A stretch of DNA of 64,000 nt from the NCBI GenBank assembly GCA_037962975.1, contig CM075669.1, positions 82,132,001 to 82,196,000 of the forward strand, read 5' to 3'. Below, in pieces: positions 1 to 10,980 of this stretch. The notes below the pieces were generated by a model. The model searched no databases and was not told the DNA's origin. It saw only the letters and a list, made by a program, of their open reading frames with translations. The stretch comes from Clitoria ternatea. Its lineage: Eukaryota; Streptophyta; Magnoliopsida; Fabales; Fabaceae. Made by a program: the position numbers and the translations under genes. Numbering within the stretch: position 1 is the stretch's first letter; every line of letters starts with the position of its first letter.

Positions 1-318
1 ATTAGTAGACAACATACGTCCCCTAGTAAGACGCCACCATGATTCAGCTTCATCACGGACCATAAAGACCGCATACTCAACCTTGTGAGCCTTAGAACAT
101 TCAAAACTCATAAAGATCCTCTCAAGATCATTGATCCACACATATGCATCCTCGGGTTTATACCCTCCATGGAACTCAGAAGGTTTCCTCTTGAGAAATC
201 GATCAAGACCTTGGCAACCTTATCCCATATTTTGTTGGCCTTATCTTTCCAAGGGATCCGCAAAACGATTTAAAGCAGATGCCATAGCAGCTACTTCACG
301 ATTATGCCTACCAGCCAT
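1..318 (-). pseudogene. Element B: Gag N-terminus (Tekay-like), cut by window edge
   Basis: Reading the minus strand from an ATG at 316-318 gives a Gag start (MAGRHNREVA...) that runs through the retrotransposon Gag domain, with RDEAESWWR readable near the left edge. The same stretch occurs in element C near 19.7-20.0 kb, so the family assignment is internally supported. Gag would form the virus-like particle. Two in-frame TAA codons fall about 25-33 codons after the start, so this copy is dead. Both fit C-to-T decay of glutamine codons. The rest of the gene lies left of the window. Small plus-strand ORFs over this stretch are frame shadows. Confidence 0.8.
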
Positions 319-641
319 GTTTCATGCCTACACATTAAGACACGGCTCACACATAAGTAAACTAGACCAAACAATCAACCTTCAAGCTATATACATATAT
401 AGAGGTTTCAACATCCATTGGCCCATCATGCATCATATCACAATAGTTATATTAATCTCAATGCATAACCATAACATATTCATCCTTGAAGGTAAATAGT
501 GTAAGGAATCTTGGCCAGACTCAAACAACAAGCATACCAATCTTAATTCAATGCAAAATAGTCATAGTTCAATCAAAAGCCCATAACTCAATCGAATACA
601 AGTTAAAAAATTCAATCATGAGCAAGAATTGCTTGCATAAC
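319..641 (-). other. Element B leader, left half
   Basis: Untranslated leader between the primer site and gag of element B. It is AT-rich with no supported ORF. It ends in ATAAC (637-641), the target-site duplication of element A, and resumes at 12496. Confidence 0.6.
637..641. repeat. Target-site duplication of element A, left copy (ATAAC)
   Basis: ATAAC directly precedes the left LTR. The identical 5 bp follow the right LTR at 12496-12500. Confidence 0.9.
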
Positions 642-838
642 TGTTAGTCCTCAAATTTACAATAAATTTCTTAATAAAATTTTGTCAAAAATAATAAAAA
701 TTAGTTTAATTTATTAGAAATTTAGGTTTTAAGTGTAATAAATGGAAGTTATTGGAAATTATCTACCTTGATCAAATTTCTCTAGTTTTGCAGTGAAAAA
801 TTAAAGAAAATCAAGAGAAAATTGAAGAATTGGAGAGC

Positions 839-1116
839 TGACGCGTAGCATCAACACCACACATAGCGTGAGAACTTTTGATACTGACGCTACGCGTGGC
901 TGTGACGTGTAGCATCAGAAGCTACGTGGACTCCATTTCCAGGTGGCCAAGCACTCAACATAAAAGCCAAATAATGGCCAACCCACTCACACCAGATGCC
1001 AAAACACAGTGGGAGACAATTGGCCTAATGTCTGCTGATGATTTTAATTAATTAATATCAATAATGGGCTTAATCATGTGTGTTTAATGGGGGATGAGTC
1101 AGGAACCTAACGCTAT
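839..1116. repeat. ACGCGTAGCGTC-like motif cluster, element A 5' LTR
   Basis: Five degenerate copies in both orientations, for example GACGCGTAGCATC, GACGCTACGCGTGG and GACGTGTAGCATC. Related clusters lie at 7400-7465, 7810-7890 and 11180-11460. Confidence 0.85.
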
Positions 1117-1138
1117 GCGTCAAGACCCTTCCTCGGCC

Positions 1139-1149
1139 CTATAAATAGG
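1139..1149 (+). promoter_or_regulatory. TATA box of element A 5' LTR
   Basis: CTATAAATAGG lies in a GC-richer patch about 500 bp into the LTR. The 3' LTR has the decayed form CTATAATTAGG near 11478. Position and sequence fit the U3/R promoter of a plant LTR element. Confidence 0.7.
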
Positions 1150-2161
1150 CCACTTCCAAGGCATTGATGGCATCCAATTTTCACTTCTGAGATTCAGAGT
1201 CCCCTTCCTTTCTTTCGAGTTTGAGAGTTTGTAAGTTTAGAGTGATTTTTAGATACTTGAGCGTGTTTGTAGCATTGTGAATTCGTGTATCGTGAAGTGT
1301 TTCCACACCTTTGTAATGTCAATCTCTATAAGTATTGTTTTTACTTTTACCATGTGTAACTAAATTGTTTATGTTGGAATTTGGTAAATCAATCTATTAT
1401 ATGATGTTGTGATTATAACCTTTGCATGTTTATGATTCAAGTACCATGTTAGTATTTCAATCTTTTGTTATTATGAATATCAAACAGGAGAATGATTTTC
1501 ATGCATATTGAAACTTATTTTATTAGTATGAATGTCAAACGGGAGAATGATTATTCATGCCGAATTAAAATTTGTTTTAATGAAAGTAAATGTTGACATA
1601 CCCTTAATATGCCAATTACTAGGGATAGAGTTGGTGATTATTGTTGCCATAAGGCCAGGACTTAATGCAAGTTTTTGCTGAGAAAGCTCACGAAGGATCG
1701 GACTTTACGGTAATTACTTAGAATTTATATCACAAGGGATCAGTTATAATGATTTTAAGCTGCAATAACATGAACTTGATAATTAAATATGCATGTTTGT
1801 AATAATTTCATTATATTTTAGTGCGAGGATCCTAATTCCAACATAATTTGTCAATCTGTGTTTTTACCTCAAGTATCTGAGTTATTCTGAATTACATCTC
1901 AACCTTCTAAATAGATTTTATCTTTACCACCTTTTTACCATAAGAACAAATCAATCATCAATTTTGTGAATATTTTATGTATTGTTTATAAATCATTCTT
2001 TTTTAATAAGTTTTGATATATTTGCCATAGTAAATAGAAATTATTGTGAATTACTGGAACATTCAATCTTAGTGGAACGATATCTAAATTTGAAAACTAC
2101 AAACGATTAGTGCGCTTGCCAATTAAAAGACCTAACCTTAGTAAGGGATTAACAAGTTTTC

Positions 2162-2178
2162 TGGCGCCGATGCCGGGG
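2162..2178 (+). other. Primer-binding site of element A
   Basis: TGGCGCCGATGCCGGGG sits 7 bp after the LTR end. It matches the tRNA-Asp-type primer site usual in Athila-lineage elements with one visible change inside the run. It sets the plus-strand orientation of the element. Confidence 0.85.
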
Positions 2179-2312
2179 ATTGAATTGATTCAGTAAAATA
2201 GTAAATTTTTAGTTACCGTGGTAAATTTTTTTTACCTTAGTTAAATTTTCAATTTTATTTTATTTCTACTTATTCATTCATTTACTTTTCATCAATGTTA
2301 CACTAACTTTCT

Positions 2313-3563
2313 TTGTATAATTTGTGTATGCAAACCCGATCTACTGGAGGGAAAATTTACTTTAATTGTGAGATAGAAAAGTTTGTTAAGAAAATCAAGT
2401 CTTTGACTAAAACACAAACTAATTCTTCAAATTCATATTCTTCTAAATATTTTGAAAAATCTAATATGGCTGCTGAACAAAGAAGAACATTGGAACAGTT
2501 TGCTGCTATCAATGGTCCACCCCGAGTTTCGGAATGTTCCAAGGACCTGTTGATACAGTGGAGATTAAACCTGCCACTTTAAATATTTTTCAAAACAATC
2601 AATTTGTTGGCTTAAATCATGAAGAACCATATGAGCACTTAACTGTTTTTTATGAATTATACAGCACAATTAGTTTTGAACCTAATCAAGAAGAATCTGT
2701 TTATATAAGATTGTTTCTTTTTTCTTTGTATGGGAAAGCTAAGGAATGGTTTAAATCTTGTCCACCCGGTGGTTTTGCAAACTGGTCCGATGTTGAGAAA
2801 TTTTTTTTGAAAAGATTTTATTCCCCTTCAAAATACTTTGAAGCCATGACAGCAATTCATTCTTTTTCACAAAATAATGATGAATCCTTAGGAGAAACAT
2901 GGGAACGATTCAAATCACTTCTGAGAAAATGTCCAAATCATAATTTGGATGATGCTGAAAAGGTAAGAATCGTTTGTCATGGTTTATTACCTCAGTTCAA
3001 GATGATGTTAGATGCTTGTGCAGGTGGTTCATTAATGAATAAAATTGTGGAGGAAGCAATAGAGATATTGGAATGAATATCCATCAGTGACCGACAAACA
3101 AAGCATGAAAGAGGTAATGCACCAAGAAAGCCAGGTACGCTCGAATTAGGAGTGAATGATGCAGTATTAGCTCAACAAAAATTACTGACTCAACAGATTG
3201 AGGTTATGAGCAAATAATTGGAGAAACTTCAAATTGCTCAAGTATCATCACCACCCCCTGCTCAATTAAAACAATGTATGCATTGCATGGGAGAACAACC
3301 ATATGGTTATTATGCCCCTGATGAAAATGAGCAAGAACAAGCCTATTTTCTAATCCATTAAAGAATACCATTAGGTACTTTTCCTAATAATTATCCGTAG
3401 GGATGGCAGAACTTTGGTACTAGACCTTCCAACCGACTCCTAACAATCAATTTAAGTAACAACAACAATCACAGACTGACAATGCAAGATTATCAAGGAT
3501 TGAGGAATCTATCAACAGTTATTGCAATTTGTTGAAACAAATGAAGCTGCTAGGAGAGCATCA
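2313..3563 (+). pseudogene. Element A Gag, frameshifted, split by solo LTR D
   Basis: The reading starts at 2313 (MQTRSTGGKI...) and changes frame around 2534-2580. It then continues with a clear retrotransposon Gag domain at 2534-3073: KEWFKSCPPGGFANWSDVEK, ETWERFKSLLRKCPNH and VRIVCHGLLPQFK are landmarks. An in-frame TGA at 3074-3076 and a later TAA end the reading. The tail continues in the same frame with a Q-rich stretch until D interrupts at 3564. Gag forms the particle that packages the RNA. The stops after 3073 fit G-to-A and C-to-T decay. The gene resumes at 6296 after D. Confidence 0.8.
3559..3563. repeat. Target-site duplication of solo LTR D, left copy (CATCA)
   Basis: CATCA precedes the D LTR and is repeated exactly at 6291-6295. 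Confidence 0.9.
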
Positions 3564-5363
3564 TGTAAACATCGTATTTTGTCCCCTTTTTATTTTTTAT
3601 TTAATTATTAAAAATTAAATAATAATTTTGTTTACCCTACCATTCCGGAAAACCAGTCCAAAATCCGGATCTGGTTCCCCACTACCCCCATCAGCTTCAT
3701 CTTCTTCTCTATCTTCTTCATCTCATCGGAACCCCCACTATCATTGCAGAATCATCTTCCTCATCAGATAATACAGAGAGCAAAAAAGAACCTCTCCTCT
3801 GATCCATCTCAACTTCAACCTTCATCACTTTCTTCCTCTCAATTCACAACACCAATAGCAATAACCAATAACAAAAAAATACAAAAACAGAGAATCTCCT
3901 ACATTCCATCAACAACAGACCAAGAAATCCTTCTCTGAAGAAAAAAACACTTTTCTTCCTCTTCTACTTTCTTACACAATAGACACGCATCACAAACAAT
4001 AACCTTTCCCTTTCTTCTTCCTCACTCAACAGCAACCCAAAAATCAAAGAAAACAACAAAAATAATATCAAAACAGCAAAAGAAGAAAGAAACAGAGGAA
4101 GAAGCTTCCTCGTCGGAAACGCCGCCGGAGAGGACCGCCGACAGAACTGCCCCCTCTTCGTTGGTCGTCTTCCTCGTGAGCCCTTCCGCCCCAAGAACCG
4201 GCTACGCTCAACCCACGCCGACCAGAACCAGTCTCCCCCTCCAACTTCGCTCAAGCAAAACCCCTTCCAAGGCCGTCTTCTTCCTCGCACGATCGACGCC
4301 ACCAGTCTGGTCGTCTTCCTCCTCTCCTCCAGCCTCCTCCGTCTGAGGCCGACCAGATCCACGAACGGCTAGCCTCCACCCCTCTCCGACGCCTCTCTTT
4401 CTTTGCTTCACGCTCTCTCTCTCCTTCGTTCTTTCTCTTTCTCTCTCCCCTCTGTTTCTCTCTCTTCCGCTCTAGCTCTCTGAACTCTCTCCAACTCTCT
4501 CTTTTGTCAAATGAAACCCTAATGGGTTATTCCTTTTTGTTTGGTTTAGTTAGTTTAGGAAATGGGCTTTAGAAAATCTGAAGCCCAATAAGGTTAAAAG
4601 TTTCAAAACAAAAAAATAAACAATAAGTTGACCAAAAAAAATAAACAAGAAGGATTTTGATTTATTTGGTTGCTTAAGTATAAATGTTTTATTTTAAAAA
4701 TAATAATAGAAGAAGATAATAAATAAGTTTTGTTTATGATTAAAAATCAAAACATATCCTTTTCTTTTTTTAGAAATAATGAATAAAAATAAATTCTTTT
4801 AAATAGCTTTTAAATCAAATAAAAAATATTAAAAGTTCCTTTTCTTAAAAAAATACAATAAATTCTTAATACCAAAAATATCCTTTCTAGAGCAAAAGTA
4901 GGCAGTTTTCTCTTTATTATTTTTTAAAAGTAATGAAATATTAAAACCCAAACATTGTTTCTTTTAAAATAAAAAATAAATAATTTTTTTCATTTCGCTA
5001 AATCTAAAATCTTATAAGCAATGTCGTGTAAAAATCACTTTTGCCTACATCAGCTTTATAAGACTTCGAAGGTTTATACACGTACGAATTACTTCGCCTT
5101 GTATTTTTCCTTCCTCATAAATTTCCTTTTATTTTTAAAAATCAACTCAATTTAATAACTTTAAAAATAATTTTAAATATTTTTCTTTCAAAATTAATTT
5201 CCTCAAAGAACTACGTAACCCTAATTTCTCAATACATTTGAGAATACGTAGGAGCGGGAACCAATTGCTGTCGGCCCACTTTCTCGTTATTAATTTCTAT
5301 GTCTCTGTTATCATTTTGATTAATTTTATATAGTCAATATTTTAAATTTTATTGTCGCAAGGA

Positions 5364-5667
5364 GGTTAATTTAGACGCGACGTCTTGTTAATCTTATATT
5401 TTAATATTTTTATTTCAAATAATATTTTCTTTAAAATGAGGTTAATTTAGACGTGACGTCTTGTTAATCTCACATTTTAATATTTTTATTTAAAATAATA
5501 TTTTCTTTAAAATAAGGTTAATTTAGACGAAACGTCTTGTTAATCTCATGACTTTTATATTTTTATTAGAATATTATTTTCTTTGAAATGAGGTTAATTT
5601 AGACGCGACGTCTTGTTAATGTCATGTTTTTAACACTTTTATTAAAATAATATTTTCTTAATCAACT
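5364..5667 (+). repeat. 76-bp tandem repeat inside solo LTR D (4 units)
   Basis: GGTTAATTTAGACG begins units at 5364, 5440, 5516 and 5592, exactly 76 bp apart. A diverged fifth copy starts at 5724. Each unit joins a GC-richer core, GACGCGACGTC in the best copies, to an AT-rich tail. Confidence 0.92.
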
Positions 5668-5799
5668 TTATTTTTTTTATATCAATAATTTTATTTTAAT
5701 TTTTAAATTCACGTATAAATTAAGGTTAATTTGGATGAGACGTCCTGTTAACCTTTACTTTCACTCTGTTTTACTTTTCCTTATAGTTGTTGTTTTGTC

Positions 5800-5975
5800 G
5801 AGTTCCTTACTGTCATTGCTTTGTCATTTCTTACTGTTACTGTTTTAATCTTCTACTGTCATTATTTGTTTCTTTTTTTTACTATCACTATTTAGTCTTG
5901 TATCGTTACTGTTCCCTTCTTTCTTACTGTCACTGTTTGGACAAATTTCTTACTGTCACTGTTTAGTCTGTTTGT
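5800..5975 (+). repeat. Short-word array TTACTGTCACTG in solo LTR D
   Basis: About eight degenerate, irregularly spaced copies of TTCTTACTGTCACTGTTT follow the 76-bp array. No fixed period is visible. Confidence 0.65.
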
Positions 5976-6295
5976 GTCTACTTTGTCGTTTTGTGTATTT
6001 TTTCTAAAAGAAGTTAAAAATAATTTTTGGTCTATTTTGAAATAAGCGCTATCACTTTGAGGTAACCGTTTTATAACAGACAGTTGTGAGGTGCTAATAC
6101 CTTCCTCACCTGTAATTTGACTCTCGAACTTAGAATTTCATTTTCATAACCAATGTTTTAAAAGAGGTTTTTCCTGATATTTTTATCCTAAAAAATATTG
6201 GTGGCGACTCCCTGTTTCCTTTTCGAAAGGATTTCGAAACTCGTTTTATTTTTAAGGGTCGGCCATCCCGTCACGATCCCGGTTGCGACACATCA

Positions 6296-7171
6296 GACTT
6301 GCAAATAGGTCAACTAGCAAAGGAAATAGCTGAATTGAAAAGTTCTAGTTTTACAGCAAACACTCAGAACCCAAGGGATCAATGTAATGTTATTTTCTTG
6401 AATGCTGTAAAAATTGATGGTACAGAAAATTATGAAAAGAATGAAAATGAGAAAGAAGAAAAAGAAAGTGGGCAAGAAAAAGAAGAAGATAAAAAAGAAA
6501 AAAAATTAAAAAATTAAAAAAGAAAAAATATTCAAGAACCTGTGGAAGTAGAACATGAAACAATTTGTAATGAAGTCTTACAATCTGACACACTGAAAAC
6601 ATTTAAAGATCCAGGAAGTTTCACCATTTCCGTTTCCATTGGAAATATTAACATAGGGAATACTTTGTTGGATTTAGCGGCTAGCATCAATCTAATGCCC
6701 CTAGGTTTGATGAAGCGTATTGGTGATCTAGAACTAAAAGAAACTAAGACAGACTTGCAATTTGCGGATCGCTCTACCAAGAAACCAATTGGGATTGTGG
6801 AAAATGTATTGGTGAAAGTTGACAAGTACCACTTTAAAGTTGACTTTGTGGTATTGGATATGAATGAGGATATTAAAATCCCCCTGATTCTTGGAAGACC
6901 TTTCATGAAAACTGTAAGGGTAATGGTTGATGTTGACAAAGAGATAATTGCAGTCAGAATTCATGAAGAGGAGGTAAACTTCAATGCCCATCTCAAGATA
7001 GATGCTGAGAACAAAGTTTACTTATTAACTGAACAAGGTAAGTTTCATCCAAATTCTTTAAATTTAACCGATTACTTACATGATGAAAGACAGGTAATCA
7101 AGCATCGGACAAGAAGGAGGAAAAAAAAGACAGGTGATTCCTCAACAAAAATTGAGAAACCACCTGATTAA
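6296..7171 (+). pseudogene. Element A Gag tail and retropepsin-like protease
   Basis: After D, the same frame gives a Gag tail from 6299, rich in Lys and Glu, with one stop at 6515-6517. The ORF from 6542 (209 codons) holds an aspartic protease of the plant Ty3/gypsy type: LLDLAASINLMPLG with the candidate catalytic Asp at residue 44, and PLILGRPFM at residues 114-122. The residue after DL is Ala where the family normally has Gly, so activity is doubtful. Protease would mature Gag-Pol. The ORF ends in a basic tail and is followed directly by post-pol spacer rather than RT, which is the key oddity of this element. Confidence 0.8.
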
Positions 7172-8426
7172 TCTGAGGTAACATCTGGCTGGGGACATTA
7201 AAACTAGCGCTCAATGGGAGGCAACCCATTATTTCTTCTTTATTTGTTATTCAATTTTTTTAAAAATACATATAAAAAATAAAAAATAATAATGTGTGTT
7301 TATAAATTTTAATTAGAACTTTGATTTTAAATAAAAAGGGTTTTTAAATTAAAAGAAAGAGGGTTTTTAAAAATTAAATCTTAAAAATGAAAAACAGAAC
7401 CCCACGCGTAGCGTAAAGCTAAAAATTTTACGTTGATACGTAGCATCCCAGCCACGCATAGCATCAGGATCTGCATTCAGTTTTTAAAACTGAACCAGAG
7501 GGAGACCCATATACATTAAATTTAAAAACCTAAATTGCCTCCCTCTGCACCTTCGTTTCAGAAACCCTATTCTCCTCCAAAATATCAAACCCCAAAATTA
7601 CATTCTCTTCAAGCAAAGATTTCAAGTAAGTTCTTAATCCTTTCTCTTTTCAAATTGCAATTTTCAAATTCTAGAAGTATATGTTGTTAGGAATAGGGAT
7701 AGACAACCACTGGAATTGATTGTTGTTTAGATAGATATATTGTGTGGATTGGATATATGTTTTGAAGAGGTTGTTGCTGCGTAACCCCATTTTTGCAGCT
7801 TCTATTCTACTAGCCCACGTGTAGCGTCCCACTGACGCGTAGCGTGGGCTGATCAAGGCTGACACGTAACGTCCCATCCACGCGTAGCGTCAGCCCCTAT
7901 TTTGAATTTCTTTTTAATTTTTGTGTTTTATTTTCTAATGAATGTACATATTGTTTGTTGTCTGTTTTAATTTTTTAAAATAAAATATATAAAATATTTT
8001 TGTCCCATTTTTGTTTTGTTTTATTTTTCTTTTAAAATTAATAAAACTTCTTAAATTGTGTTGTTTGTTTTACTTTCTTGTATAAAAAAATAAAATAAAA
8101 TAAAATTTTGTTTGAAAATTTTGAAAAAAATATATTTGTTGTGTGAACCTTATTTTCTTTCTTAAAAATAAAAAATTGTTTAAATATGTGTGTTGTGTGA
8201 ATTGTAATTTTCTTAATTTGTATGTAAAAATACATGTTGTGTGAGTTTTATTCCTTTTATATAAATTTGTATGATGTGTATATTATATTGTTTTATTATT
8301 AAAAATCTAAAAATATGCATGTTAATTTTTTTTAATGTTTTTCATGACTTATTAAAAAATTATAAAAACCAAAAAAAAAAATTGTGTGATACATGTTATT
8401 TGTAAATTGAGTGATTTATTTTCTTT
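7172..8426 (+). other. Element A post-pol spacer and possible leader of the accessory ORF
   Basis: No supported ORF. It starts with the GCGCTCAATGGGAGGCAACCC segment typical of the stretch after pol in Athila elements, then becomes AT-rich. Two clusters of the ACGCGTAGCGTC-like motif lie at about 7400-7465 and 7810-7890. The sequence just before the accessory ORF ends in a pyrimidine run and GCAG, directly followed by ATG, which resembles a 3' splice site. Confidence 0.55.
7400..7890. repeat. ACGCGTAGCGTC-like motif clusters, element A spacer
   Basis: Three copies at about 7402-7462 and four at about 7815-7886, including CCACGCGTAGCGTCAG. These lie between the protease and the accessory ORF. 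Confidence 0.85.
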
Positions 8427-9740
8427 TTGCAGATGACACCGAAGAAATCCATCCCTACCACTGGTCCTAAGAGACAGAGAAGGACCATGGACACATATAC
8501 CACTTCTGAGGATCCTGATCTTCAAGGTGAGGAGCTGTTGGGACCCAGAGATCCCACCAGATTTAGGACCGACGCCAAATGGGCGAGATTTCATCAGATC
8601 AAGGGCCAGAAGCTGATCTGGGAGAGGGTCCTTGATCTTAGTGTTGGAGACTATCCTGAGTTGAAGGATGAGATACAAAGGAGGAGATGGGGACCCCTAT
8701 TTTCTTTACCTACTGAGGGGGATCCTATCTTGGTCATGGAGTTCTATGCTAATGCCTACAGGACATGCCAAGACTCACCGAACATCAGTCAACAAAGGAC
8801 GAGTTTAGTGAGGGGTCGACACATTACATATGATAGAGACACTATTAGTACCCTACTGGGTAATCCTTGGGAGCCTACTCCAGAGGGTGATACTTGTTTC
8901 TGGAAGGAAAACTAAAACAAGGTTGCTATTGAGGATGGTGATCTAGGATACTTCCTGGATCAGGTTGCTCATTTCTTGAGCAAGTATGGAATCTTCTTCA
9001 ACCTTAGTAAGGTTGGAAGAACTCCATCAAACCTCCTCAAGACCCAGTTGACCCTTATAGCTCAGGCGTGGTTTCATTTGATTCTCCATAATATTACACC
9101 AGTCACTCATCTTTCTTCTATACCTGTTGATCGTTGCTGTCTTCTCTACTCCATCCTTCAGGGCCACACCATCGATATTGCTGATCTTATCTCTGGGTAG
9201 ATTTTCTTATATGCCCTTGGGTATAAAGTGAATCGACTTATTCCTTTCCCTCTCATTATTTCTGCCTTACTGAAGAGGCAGGGAGTACAGGTACCATCAC
9301 TTAAGTTCACTAGCTCTTCGGGGAGAGTCCCCAAGGTTTCAGTGAACAGGGACTATTTTGTTCATCAGTGTGAGCTTCCACCTCTTGAGCAGGAGGCTCA
9401 GCCTAGATAGATTCGAAGGAGACCACCAGTCCAGCCACCTTCTGCTGATGCCATTTCTGGTGGATTTGCTAGGATGAGCATAGAGCATCAGTATATGATG
9501 TAGATGATGGCTATTTCTCACCGCGCCTATATGTATTTACATGATTCTTTTTATCAGTATAGGATACAGGGAGAGCGGGCACCATTCATAACACCATCCG
9601 ATTTTGCTGCTTATGTAGCTTGGCCGGGTGATCAGCCTACATACCCAGAGATAGGTGGATCTTCTAGAGCTCATGATGACACCAAGGGTGATGCTGATGA
9701 GGAGGAGGAGGAGGATGATCATATGGAGGATGAGGACTGA
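8427..9740 (+). pseudogene. Element A accessory ORF, 'putative plant transposon protein'-like, four stops
   Basis: One reading frame of 438 codons, in the position of the env-like or extra ORF of Athila elements, is interrupted by TAA at 8913, TAG at 9198, TAG at 9408 and TAG at 9501. The product starts MTPKKSIPTTGPKRQRRT, a basic and possibly nuclear-targeting start. It continues with a domain (VMEFYANAYR, LVRGRHITYDRDTISTLLG) resembling the plant domain annotated as putative plant transposon protein, and ends in an acidic Asp/Glu tail. Function is unknown. I see no transmembrane segment, so an envelope role is not supported. All four stops are one C-to-T step from glutamine codons. Confidence 0.7.
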
Positions 9741-10967
9741 GGGCCATCTCATTATTTTTATGCATTTCCATTACTCTCTCCATATTTGTTCTTAGTTTGA
9801 TATTTACTTTCTTATATTTGATATTTGGATTATATTATGGTTTGTTTTTATTTTTGTGTGGTGTGATTTGATTTTATTTTTTGTATATTTTCTAAATAAT
9901 AAACATAAGTCTTATCAAATTTTTGAAAATCAAGAAACTTTATACACTTAAGGTTTTACACAATAAAACCATTTCTAAAATCAATTATCGATTCTTTTGT
10001 AATTTAGGAATGTTGATAAAATTAATTACAATAATTTTATTAACTATCAAGCTAATTTCAAAAATTCAGTAAGCTGAGAGATCTTAAAACACTTGAGGGT
10101 TTTGACATAATTTCATTCAAATTAATTTTGCTCAATTCTTTGATTTGTGTTATTATACAGAGGATCCAAGAGCATGATCAACACACATTTTTCTGGTAAA
10201 CACAAGCTAAGGCCAAAAAGCTTACCATGGTAAAATCATATTTATCCTTTGATAGCCAATGTTGAGGCTTAAAAATAATTTCTTTGGCACCCCTAAATCC
10301 GTAAATCATTTTTAACCATTCCCTTTACTTGATTGAATAAAAGAGCATTTTTGAACAAGAATGTTTGAGGGGAGTGAAAATTATAACTTAGTTCTTTTCA
10401 AGATTATCATAATGCATGTACATGAAAAATGAAAAGAAAAAATAAATATACATGCAAGAAAAAGGAATAATGAAAAGGATAAAAGTTGGGGGTATTCACC
10501 AAGAAAGGAAATGAGATTTGGGCCAAGAAAAAGCCTAAAAATTATAAAATGCTCTTTTATGATTTTAGGTTTTTGCTTTCAAGAAAAACCATAAATTCTT
10601 GTAGCCAAGCCTCATTACAACCCTTTAAAAGACCTTGTGACTCTTGTTTGAATCTGTATTAATAACCATTGATTAGATGAAAATCCAAATTAAATTTGTT
10701 TGATTTTATGATCGATTGAGCTGATAGATTACCTTTATACAGAGATAAACACTTGTGAGGTAAGCCTAAAATTATGATTGATTTGTTAATAAGACATTAT
10801 AAAATATTTTATCTTTAAGCCTTTATTGCATAAGATATCTATTTTTGGTTATTTCAAATGGTAAATTATGAAATTACTTTTTGTGGTAAATTCTCAGACT
10901 ATTCAAAAATTTGATTTTAAATTTATTTTTAAGTTTTTCACTTGCTCAAGGACGAGCAATGTCTCAA
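9741..10967 (+). other. Element A 3' untranslated spacer
   Basis: AT-rich region between the accessory ORF and the purine tract. The single short ORF at 10868-11056 runs into the LTR and is not supported. No other repeats or motifs are evident. Confidence 0.6.
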
Positions 10968-10980
10968 AGTTGGGGGTATT
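10968..10980 (+). other. Purine tract of element A
   Basis: AAGTTGGGGGTATT directly precedes the 3' LTR and fits the plus-strand primer (polypurine tract) of Athila-like elements. Confidence 0.8.

Larger units (their letters stand above)
642..2154 (+). repeat. Element A 5' LTR
   Basis: Starts TGTTAGTCCTC and ends GGATTAACA. It aligns end to end with 10981-12495. It holds the TATA box at 1139-1149, a CT-rich leader start, and five degenerate copies of the ACGCGTAGCGTC-type motif (about 839-1115). Confidence 0.92.
3564..6290 (+). mobile_element. D: Tat/Ogre-like solo LTR inserted in element A gag
   Basis: A 2.7 kb sequence starting TGTAAACATC and ending GGTTGCGACA, flanked by exact CATCA duplications, with no internal coding region. 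The right end (GGTGGCGACTCCC ... CCCGGTTGCGACA) is of the type seen in Ogre/Tat LTRs. I read it as a solo LTR left by LTR-LTR recombination. It carries a CT-rich stretch at about 4380-4500, a 76-bp tandem array at 5364-5667 and a short-word repeat at about 5800-5975. Small ORFs within it have no recognisable product. Confidence 0.85.

Noticed and set aside
3744..4411. ORFs in solo LTR D (plus and minus)
   Set aside because: They overlap each other on both strands in pyrimidine-rich LTR sequence and match no family I recognise.
8427..9740. Envelope gene in element A
   Set aside because: Position fits, but no signal peptide or membrane segment is visible and the domain resembles the plant transposon-protein family.
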